A stretch of 5,334 bases of DNA, from assembly GCA_021778875.1 (NCBI GenBank), contig JAJYBT010000270.1:1-5334 (forward strand). Direction: 5' to 3'. Source of the DNA: Acidobacteriota bacterium. GTDB taxonomy: Bacteria > Acidobacteriota > Terriglobia > Terriglobales > Acidobacteriaceae. Positions within the stretch are counted from its first letter, which is position 1, and the number at the start of each line of letters is the position of its first letter. A program made the translations under genes and the position numbers. A model generated the notes under the pieces. It did not search any database, was not told where the DNA came from, and worked only from the letters and a program-made list of their open reading frames with translations. Positions 1 to 5,334 of the stretch are shown here, piece by piece.

Positions 1-757
1 GCTCACCCCCGGCGTCTTCAACTCCGCCTACTTCGAACACACCTACCTCGCCCGCCAGATGGGCATTGACCTGGTGGAAGGCCGCGACCTGGTGACGCAC
101 GACAACATCGTCTACATGCGCACCACAGACGGATTGAAGCGTGTCGATGTCATTTATCGCCGCGTGGACGATGACTTCAGCGATCCACTCGTTTTTCGCG
201 GCGACTCCGAGCTGGGCTGCGCGGGGCTGTTCAACGCCTATCGGGCCGGCAACGTAACCGTAGCCAACGCCTTCGGCACGGGCCTAGCCGACGACAAAGC
301 CGTCTACGCCTATGTGCCGCGCATGATTCGCTACTACATGGACGAAGATCCCATTTTGCAGAATGTGGAGACATTCCTTCTGAGCGAGGAGAAGGAGCGC
401 CAGCATGTTCTTGCCAATCTCGACAAACTGGTCGTGAAGGCGGTGGGCGAGAGCGGCGGCTACGGCATGTTAATCGGCCCGCATTCGACGGCGGCGCAAC
501 GCGAAGAGTTCGCGCGGCAGATCGCGGCCAACCCGCGCAATTACATTGCACAGCCCACACTCGCTTTTTCGCGCGCACCCTGCCTTATCGACGACCAGTT
601 GGAGCCGCGCCATGTGGACCTGCGGCCTTATGTGCTCTTTGGCGACAAGGTAAACATCGTTCCCGGCGGACTGACGCGCGTGGCTCTGGAAAAGGGATCC
701 CTGGTTGTAAATTCTTCGCAAGGCGGCGGAAGCAAGGACACATGGGTTCTGGAGTAG
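1..757 (+). CDS. Circularly permuted ATP-grasp family protein (COG2308-like), C-terminal part; 5' end outside window
   Basis: This gene is cut by the left edge: the frame is open from base 2, giving 251 visible residues before TAG at 755-757. The ATG at 59 is not the start, because the codons before it ([19 protein letters not shown]) are typical conserved family sequence. Seen motifs, numbered from the codon at base 2: EGRDLV near 26-31, FRGDSELG near 65-72, [12 protein letters not shown] near 88-99, [13 protein letters not shown] at 144-156 (a lysine followed by a glycine-rich loop, as in ATP-grasp nucleotide binding), HVDLRPYVL at 204-212, GGLTRVAL at 222-229 and [13 protein letters not shown] at 237-249. 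Family members are roughly 450-500 residues, so about half is missing. From family knowledge, ATP-grasp enzymes join a carboxylate to an amine using ATP; a cytosolic peptide ligase role is predicted, with substrate unknown. It is followed by an alpha-E and a transglutaminase gene, the standard partners. No frameshift or missing motif is seen in the visible part. Confidence 0.93.
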   Translation, partial: LTPGVFNSAYFEHTYLARQMGIDLVEGRDLVTHDNIVYMRTTDGLKRVDVIYRRVDDDFSDPLVFRGDSELGCAGLFNAYRAGNVTVANAFGTGLADDKAVYAYVPRMIRYYMDEDPILQNVETFLLSEEKERQHVLANLDKLVVKAVGESGGYGMLIGPHSTAAQREEFARQIAANPRNYIAQPTLAFSRAPCLIDDQLEPRHVDLRPYVLFGDKVNIVPGGLTRVALEKGSLVVNSSQGGGSKDTWVLE

Positions 758-827
758 CCATCGACTTTCTCACAAACCGGCGTTGCGGTGAAGCTTCTGC
801 GGACTGTCTGGAAAAACGTCATTCACC

Positions 828-833
828 GGAGGG
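828..833 (+). promoter_or_regulatory. Ribosome binding site of the alpha-E gene (decides the start at 841)
   Basis: GGAGGG lies 7 nt before the ATG at 841, close to an ideal Shine-Dalgarno. The alternative in-frame ATG at 742 has only a weak AAGGA with 3-nt spacing, so this site supports 841 as the start. The first G falls in the right arm of a 7-bp inverted repeat (CGGTGAA 786-792, TTCACCG 822-828), which might modulate access. Confidence 0.75.
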
Positions 834-840
834 TAGAACG

Positions 841-1803
841 ATGCTATCGCGCGTTGCCGACAGCCTCTACTGGATGAGCCGCTACCTGGAGCGGGCCGAG
901 AACACGGCGCGCCTTCTGGATGTAACAATCAACCTGACGCTCGATGCCGGCGGCTCCAGCGTGGAGGCGCGCTGGCAGCGCATGGTGGCAGCGCTGGGCA
1001 AGCCCACAGAAATGAAGTGGAACGGCTCGATCGAGGCCATGGCGCGCAAACTTGTCTTCGACCATCTCAATCCCGCCTCGGTCGTCTACTGCGTGAATGC
1101 CGCGCGCGAAAATGCCCGCCAAGTGCGTGAAGAGATCTCCACCGAGCAGTGGCAGCGGCTTAACCGGCTGTTTCACCATATTCATTCGCCGAACGCGCAG
1201 ACGCAGTTCAGCTCCAACATCAACGACATGCTGGCGTCGGTAATCGATGGCATTCATCTGTTCCAGGGGGTGGGAGACTCGACCATGATTCACGGCCAGG
1301 GATGGCAATTCATTCGACTCGGCCGATACCTGGAGCGCGCCTACGCCACAGCCACGCTGCTCGAGGCGTATCAGGCCGAATTGTTCTATACGCAGGAGCG
1401 AGAATCCACAGGTTATCTCTACCTGGAGCTGGTCGGCCTGCTGCGCTGCTGCACCGCATTCGAAGCCTACTGTCAGGTATACACAGCCGACATCTCTCCC
1501 GAGCGCATTCTGGAGTTTCTGGTACTAAACCGCGATTTTCCTCACGCCATACGCTACGGCGTCGATCACATTCGCACGGCGATTGATTCGATTCAACACA
1601 CTGGAGGACGGCGGTCGCCCGACGAGTTACGCGCCAGCGTGGGCAAGGTCTACGCCATGCTGGGGTACACCACATTAGGGGAGATCCTGGCGGCTGATCC
1701 GACGGGATTTCTGCACACCGTGCGCGAGCAGTGCCTGCGGATTCATGAGCTGATTTACCGCTACTACGTTCATTACTCGATTCAGTCGGCGCTGACCGTG
1801 TAG
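841..1803 (+). CDS. Alpha-E domain protein (COG2307 / DUF403-like)
   Basis: This is a 320-residue protein, normal length for alpha-E proteins, and predicted to be all-helical and cytosolic (no signal peptide or membrane segment). The start at 841 is chosen because MLSRVADSLYWMSRYLERAE is the usual family N-terminus and a strong GGAGGG precedes it. Starting at the in-frame ATG 742 would add 33 residues without family character and overlap the previous gene by 16 nt. The RYLERA motif appears twice, at residues 14-19 and 162-167, each followed by a TA-rich helix ending in LL, which suggests two related helical halves. The C-terminus (ILAADPTGFLHTV, then an IHELIYRYYVHYSIQ stretch) is also family-like. 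From family knowledge, the domain has conserved acidic residues and is almost always encoded beside, or fused to, the permuted ATP-grasp protein, so it probably partners that enzyme. Its biochemical activity is not established. It is separate from the ATP-grasp gene by 83 nt and from the transglutaminase gene by 12 nt. Confidence 0.93.
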   Translation: MLSRVADSLYWMSRYLERAENTARLLDVTINLTLDAGGSSVEARWQRMVAALGKPTEMKWNGSIEAMARKLVFDHLNPASVVYCVNAARENARQVREEISTEQWQRLNRLFHHIHSPNAQTQFSSNINDMLASVIDGIHLFQGVGDSTMIHGQGWQFIRLGRYLERAYATATLLEAYQAELFYTQERESTGYLYLELVGLLRCCTAFEAYCQVYTADISPERILEFLVLNRDFPHAIRYGVDHIRTAIDSIQHTGGRRSPDELRASVGKVYAMLGYTTLGEILAADPTGFLHTVREQCLRIHELIYRYYVHYSIQSALTV

Positions 1804-1806
1804 GAG
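1802..1806 (+). promoter_or_regulatory. Ribosome binding site of the transglutaminase gene, overlapping the upstream stop codon
   Basis: AGGAG begins inside the TAG stop of the alpha-E gene (1801-1803) and sits 9 nt before the ATG at 1816. A terminating ribosome would therefore expose or directly reach this site, which suggests translational coupling of the two genes (inference from spacing). Confidence 0.7.
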
Positions 1807-1815
1807 ATCACCAGC

Positions 1816-2799
1816 ATGAACTTCTATTCCATCCGGCACCTTACGCGTTTCCGCTACTCGAATCCCATCAGCGAGAGCATTATGGAGACGCGCATGCATC
1901 CGCGCTCCGACACGAGCCAGCACTGCCTCTCCTTCACGCTGGCGGTAAGCCCGCGCTGCCGCGTATTCAGCTATCGCGACCACCAGGGCAACAACGTGCA
2001 ACATTTTGACATCCCCGGCGAACATCATCAACTTGTGATTGTGGCCGAGTCCGTGGTGGAGCAGCAACCATTCCGGGATATTCCGCATTTTCTGGCTCCG
2101 GAGGCATGGGACGAACTGGACGCGCTGATTGACGCAGGCGACTACTGGGAGATGCTGCTGCCGAGCACGTTTGCCGCGGAGTCTCCGGCATTACTCAAAC
2201 TCGCGGGAGAGCTCGGCGCGGCACGGCGGGACGATCCGCTGCAGCTTCTCTTCGAGCTGAACCAGCGGCTCTTCGAGTACTTCGAATACGTGCCGCGCTC
2301 CACGCGCGTGGACTCCCCCATCGACGAGGCCATCAGCAGCAGGCAAGGCGTGTGTCAGGATTTTGCGCACACCATGATCGCGCTGCTGCGCCATGCGCGC
2401 ATTCCGGCCCGCTACGTCTCCGGCTATCTGTATCGCGGACGCGAGGACCACGACCGCTCCACGCCCGACGCGACGCATGCGTGGGTCGAGGCACTGATGC
2501 CACATTTCGGCTGGGTCGGAGTGGATCCGACGAATAACCTGGTGGCGCATCACCGGCACATTCGCACTGCGTTGGGCCGCGATTATGCCGATGTCCCGCC
2601 GACGCACGGCATCTTCCGCGGCAAGACTGCGAGCGAACTCTACGTTGCCGTACAGGTGGACGCCAGCGACGAGGCCCCGGCGCTCGACCGGAAGCTGCCG
2701 ATCCCCGAGGATTGGAGCGTGCTGGTGGAACGCGCGCAGCAGCCGGCAGAATCTACCGCGCATTTCATTGACATGCAGCAGATGCAGCAGCAACAATAG
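1816..2799 (+). CDS. Bacterial transglutaminase-like protein (COG1305-like), intact catalytic triad
   Basis: This is a 327-residue protein with no signal peptide or membrane segment, so probably cytosolic. Residues about 1-85 form the N-terminal beta domain of bacterial transglutaminase-like proteins (opening IRHLTRFRYSNPI, the usual H-x-T-x-F/Y-x-Y pattern). The papain-like core lies at about 160-245, with Cys180 in RQGVCQDFAH, His221 in DATHAWVEA and Asp237 in WVGVDPTNN, so the triad is complete. Family proteins of this fold hydrolyse amide bonds or transfer acyl groups. Beside an ATP-grasp and an alpha-E gene the prediction is cleavage or transfer of a peptide product made by the ATP-grasp enzyme (inference; substrate unknown). 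The start is set by AGGAG 9 nt upstream. After the core comes a long C-terminal segment (about 246-327), where many relatives end sooner as far as I recall; it finishes in a glutamine-rich tail, MQQMQQQQ. Last gene of the apparent operon. Confidence 0.94.
   Translation: MNFYSIRHLTRFRYSNPISESIMETRMHPRSDTSQHCLSFTLAVSPRCRVFSYRDHQGNNVQHFDIPGEHHQLVIVAESVVEQQPFRDIPHFLAPEAWDELDALIDAGDYWEMLLPSTFAAESPALLKLAGELGAARRDDPLQLLFELNQRLFEYFEYVPRSTRVDSPIDEAISSRQGVCQDFAHTMIALLRHARIPARYVSGYLYRGREDHDRSTPDATHAWVEALMPHFGWVGVDPTNNLVAHHRHIRTALGRDYADVPPTHGIFRGKTASELYVAVQVDASDEAPALDRKLPIPEDWSVLVERAQQPAESTAHFIDMQQMQQQQ
2773..2790 (+). repeat. Tandem 9-bp duplication at the 3' end of the transglutaminase gene
   Basis: ATGCAGCAG occurs twice in direct succession (2773-2781 and 2782-2790), followed by CAACAA and the stop codon. 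It encodes the MQQMQQ part of the glutamine-rich tail. This is probably a small slippage product and may vary between strains. Confidence 0.8.
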
Positions 2800-2803
2800 C
2801 CGG

Positions 2804-2821
2804 TTCGCGGTGCGCGAATTT
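2804..2821 (+). terminator. Possible weak intrinsic terminator after the three-gene operon
   Basis: TTCGCG (2804-2809), loop GTG, CGCGAA (2813-2818) can form a 6-bp hairpin, extendable by two G-U pairs, five nucleotides past the transglutaminase stop. It is followed only by TTT, so the U-tract is poor. A second inverted repeat, CGGCC (2823-2827) / GGCCG (2833-2837) with a 5-nt loop, lies just after it. Position between two convergent stops fits a terminator; the sequence alone is weak evidence. Confidence 0.35.
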
Positions 2822-2844
2822 ACGGCCCAATTGGCCGATCATGC

Positions 2845-5334
2845 TTAACTGACGCCCATGGCCTTCAGGCGAATCTGCGCCAGCTTCCACGTCGAGGTGG
2901 GAACCGTAAGGGGCTCCTTGGGTTTTTGGAGTCTGCGATAGTCGGCAACGGCGATGTCGCGTTCGCCATACTGCTCGGCGATTCGGCCGAGCACATACCA
3001 CACATCTTCGTTGGGCTCGTTGAGATTCCAATCGTCCATGGCGCGGATCAGGACTTCGCGCGCGTCCTTGGTGTTGCCGACCTCGGCGTAGAGGCAAGCC
3101 AGAGTGTGCAAGATCTCAGGGGTATCCTTCCGCATCTCGGTTGCACGAATGGCCTTGGCGATGTCGGCCTGCTGCACATTGCCGGTAAAGAGCGCATACC
3201 ATGCCTGCTCATTCAGGAGCATCGCGTCTGCCTTGCCCATATCAGCGAGCTTCTGCAGCCAGCCAAGCGCCGCGGCAAAGTCACCACGGTTCGCTTCGAT
3301 CTGCGCCTTCATCTCGTATGCGTCGCTGTCATGGTCGAGGAGCTTAAGCCGCTGATCGGCCAGGGCGAGAGCATCGTCGAAGCGGTTGAGACCAAGCAGA
3401 GCTACGACATTATCGATAAAAGCCGCCGGCGACTCCGGCTCGTCCTTGAGCAATGCCGCAGAGACGTCGAGCAGACCCGCAAAATTGTCTTGCAACTGAT
3501 AGCCAAGGGCAAGAGCGATCCGCAGGTTGGCGCGCTCACGATCACTGGATGCATCCTTGAGGCCCTGTTCGAGAATACCGACGCCCTGCGCCACGGTCGG
3601 CTTGCTGCCAGCGAGAATCGAGGCGGCCGCGAGCTTCATTTTACGCGCATCAGGAGCTTCGCCTCGGATCCAGAATCGCGGAAAGACCGGCCCGCCAAAG
3701 GGATCGTCGCCGCCGGCGAGATGCGCATCCTCGCGCATCCAGTCGAGCAGCACTTTTGCGCCTCGCAGATCGCCTGTCTGAATGCGATCGAGGATCTCAA
3801 GACCGATGGCGTCTGGGTTTTCCTCGGAATCGAGGAGTTTGTATTGCCCAGATTCCTTCACGATGTACAAGGTCAAGGTACGGCCGCCGAAGGCCTGGAG
3901 CTTTTCGCGATAGCCTGTGGAATCATCCCCCTCGCCTCTGGGATCGAGCGAGTGAAGGACAATATCTTCCGTCACATTGAGCGAACTGCCCTGACGGGCG
4001 AGCTGAGTGTTGGTCTTCTGGCCGCTTTCAAGGATTGTCTTCAGCGCATCCGCATTCATAGCGTTAAGGACGTTGAGCGCATTGCGGCTCAGCATCGACG
4101 CGAGGCCGTCTCTGGTCAACTCCGGATCAAAGGGCAACATGGCAAAGCGCCGCGCAGCGTCCGCCGGCGTATTCGCGAACTTCACGTCTTCGTGGTGCTG
4201 CGCGCCGCGCAGCAGGTTGGCCAGTCCCAGCGTGCGCGCAGCATCGTCACCACCGGCGCCTGCCTGAAAGAAGTCGGCAGCCTGCTGATACTGGCGCACG
4301 TTCATAAGCATCTGCCCCGCGGTGCGAGCAGTTTCCTTGAACGAGTTGCCGTCCTCGGCGTGCTTGTTGGCCTCGTCGAGACCGGCGGCACTCCCTTGCA
4401 ACATGGCGATAGAGGCCGCCATCAGGGCTTTGGGTTCGGGATTCAGATCGTGCGCGGCCTTGTACGCATCCGCGTAGTCGCCACCGTAGAAGAGCGCAAA
4501 AGCGAGATTATTGGTGAGGCCGAGCTCGGCAAGCTTGTCCTGACCGAGGCTCTGGTATTCGGCGATCGCCTCCTTCATGTGGGCGTGGCTGCCGTAACGG
4601 CGTCCGGCAGAATCGTATTCGAGCAGTATCGCCAGATCGGCCTGGGCCGTGTGGTCGTCCGGATCAAGCTTGATGGCAGCGCGGTACGCTTCGGCCGCGC
4701 CGACCATGTCGCTCCCCGGGCGCAGGTCACGACCGACCAAATCGTGCTTGAGAATATCGGCGAGGACACGCTCGGCAAGCGCAGATTTTGGATCGAGCTT
4801 GACGGCGAGCTGCGCCTCATTGCGAGCCGCCTCACCCATACCGGCCTGGAGAAGTACGTTGGCAACTTGAAGATGATGCACCGCGGCATTGGGATTGAGA
4901 GCAACCAGCGCGCGATAGCTGGCGAGCGCATCCTTCACCTTGCCTTCGCGCAGCAAGGTTGCACCCCGGGGCTCGAAGTCGACGAGAATGGGCGGACCGT
5001 TGACCAGATCAGCCACCTCATTGCGCAGTGCCGCGGCCTCAGCTACGGTATAGCGACGCTTGACGGTGTCGAAGGCCAGGCGCGCGTGCACTACACCGTC
5101 TTTATCCGCGGTAAACTCCTCGGTGAGTACAGCCGGGCCCAGCGAGATCGTCGCGTCTCTGGGCAGGGTTCTGGGAATGAATCCTGCGGGAGGAACGATG
5201 CGATAGTTCCACTCGTCGGCAAACGCGACAGGCAACCACCAGTCGTCGGTGCGCGGCTTTTGGGGCTTATCAGAATCGGAGGCCTTCTTCTGGTCGGTGT
5301 CGTCTTTCTGCTTGAGTTCGTCGGGCAAAAACTG
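2845..5334 (-). CDS. Large TPR protein with DUF3857/DUF3858-type N-terminal segment; 5' end outside window
   Basis: The last 829 residues are visible, ending in TAA at 2847-2845. The frame is open to the right edge; a TTG at 5328-5326 could be read as a start, but it has no room for a visible ribosome site and the protein begins mid-linker, so the gene almost surely continues outside. Numbered from the edge: a Lys/Asp-rich linker (about 5-32); a beta-rich segment (about 35-100, with YRIVPPAGF and a following LGPAVLTEEF) resembling the end of DUF3857/DUF3858 modules; TPR-like helix pairs at about 121-184 (GKVKDALASYRALVALNPN), 212-226 and 273-300; a non-TPR alpha+beta region at about 400-560 containing GGRTLTLYIVKESGQYKLLDS-like strands; then further TPR-like pairs at about 600-665, 668-700, 738-771 and 775-805. 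From family knowledge, such proteins usually carry DUF3857 and a transglutaminase-like core upstream and are often exported; neither can be seen here. The role is probably protein-protein scaffolding, substrate unknown. It converges on the operon with a 45-nt gap. The TPR assignment is firm, the DUF3857 link moderate. Confidence 0.85.
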   Translation of the reverse strand, partial: QFLPDELKQKDDTDQKKASDSDKPQKPRTDDWWLPVAFADEWNYRIVPPAGFIPRTLPRDATISLGPAVLTEEFTADKDGVVHARLAFDTVKRRYTVAEAAALRNEVADLVNGPPILVDFEPRGATLLREGKVKDALASYRALVALNPNAAVHHLQVANVLLQAGMGEAARNEAQLAVKLDPKSALAERVLADILKHDLVGRDLRPGSDMVGAAEAYRAAIKLDPDDHTAQADLAILLEYDSAGRRYGSHAHMKEAIAEYQSLGQDKLAELGLTNNLAFALFYGGDYADAYKAAHDLNPEPKALMAASIAMLQGSAAGLDEANKHAEDGNSFKETARTAGQMLMNVRQYQQAADFFQAGAGGDDAARTLGLANLLRGAQHHEDVKFANTPADAARRFAMLPFDPELTRDGLASMLSRNALNVLNAMNADALKTILESGQKTNTQLARQGSSLNVTEDIVLHSLDPRGEGDDSTGYREKLQAFGGRTLTLYIVKESGQYKLLDSEENPDAIGLEILDRIQTGDLRGAKVLLDWMREDAHLAGGDDPFGGPVFPRFWIRGEAPDARKMKLAAASILAGSKPTVAQGVGILEQGLKDASSDRERANLRIALALGYQLQDNFAGLLDVSAALLKDEPESPAAFIDNVVALLGLNRFDDALALADQRLKLLDHDSDAYEMKAQIEANRGDFAAALGWLQKLADMGKADAMLLNEQAWYALFTGNVQQADIAKAIRATEMRKDTPEILHTLACLYAEVGNTKDAREVLIRAMDDWNLNEPNEDVWYVLGRIAEQYGERDIAVADYRRLQKPKEPLTVPTSTWKLAQIRLKAMGVS

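Noticed and set aside
231..578. 115-codon minus-strand open frame opposite the ATP-grasp gene
   Set aside because: Extremely Arg-rich translation typical of an antisense shadow; the plus-strand frame carries strong motifs throughout.
742..840. 33-residue N-terminal extension of the alpha-E protein from ATG 742
   Set aside because: The extension has no family character, overlaps the previous gene by 16 nt and has a poorly spaced ribosome site, whereas 841 has GGAGGG at 7 nt and the typical MLSRVADSLYWMSRYLER beginning.
844..1308. 154-codon open frame on the minus strand opposite the alpha-E gene
   Set aside because: Antisense shadow of a well-supported gene, with no family-like motif.
1675..2088. 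137-codon minus-strand open frame spanning the alpha-E/transglutaminase junction
   Set aside because: It covers the ends of two real genes in antisense and has no recognisable domain; the junction is explained by coupled translation on the plus strand.
2191..2796. 201-codon open frame on the minus strand opposite the transglutaminase gene
   Set aside because: It lies wholly antisense to a gene with clear family motifs; the composition (Arg/His/Ala-rich) is that of a codon shadow in GC-rich DNA, and no ribosome site or recognisable domain is seen.
5326..5328. TTG as the true start codon of the minus-strand TPR gene
   Set aside because: The frame is open upstream to the edge, the protein would begin in a charged linker, and only 6 nt are available so no ribosome site can be judged; a partial gene is the simpler reading.
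1..5334. CRISPR array, tRNA or rRNA, insertion sequence or phage genes
   Set aside because: No regularly spaced repeats, RNA gene signatures, transposase motifs or terminal inverted repeats were seen; nearly all of the window is taken up by four coherent coding frames.

Overview
The window looks like chromosomal DNA from a GC-rich, free-living bacterium, most likely an acidobacterium (Terriglobia-like). This assignment is an inference. It rests on a long tetratricopeptide protein whose N-terminal 'IVPPxGF...LP' segment, charged linker and central 'GGRTLTLYIVKESGQYKLLDS' region resemble what I remember of large DUF3857-type proteins of that phylum. No rRNA, tRNA, mobile element, CRISPR array or prophage signal was seen.

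Layout. Bases 1-2799 (+ strand) carry three genes in one direction: the C-terminal half of a circularly permuted ATP-grasp protein (cut by the left edge), an alpha-E protein (start at 841, not the earlier in-frame ATG at 742), and a bacterial-type transglutaminase-like protein with a complete Cys180-His221-Asp237 triad. The gaps are 83 and 12 nt, and the third gene's ribosome binding site overlaps the second gene's stop codon, so the three probably form an operon. Bases 2845-5334 (- strand) hold one long gene that converges on the operon. It is a TPR-rich protein of which the last 829 residues are visible, and its reading frame stays open through the right edge. The 45-nt gap between the convergent stops contains two small inverted repeats.

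How the genes may work together. The ATP-grasp / alpha-E / transglutaminase set is a known recurring neighbourhood. Comparative genomics (the amidoligase/ATP-grasp survey of Iyer and colleagues) predicted that it makes and processes a peptide or peptide-like tag: the ATP-grasp enzyme forms amide bonds, alpha-E acts as a helical partner, and the transglutaminase-fold enzyme hydrolyses or transfers the product. To my knowledge its substrate is still not established. It is therefore the most interesting system here, but it is a described family set and not a new one. The convergent TPR gene probably belongs to a DUF3857/transglutaminase-core/TPR architecture whose N-terminal part lies outside the window. 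If so, two separate transglutaminase-fold proteins sit tail to tail, which may be coincidence.
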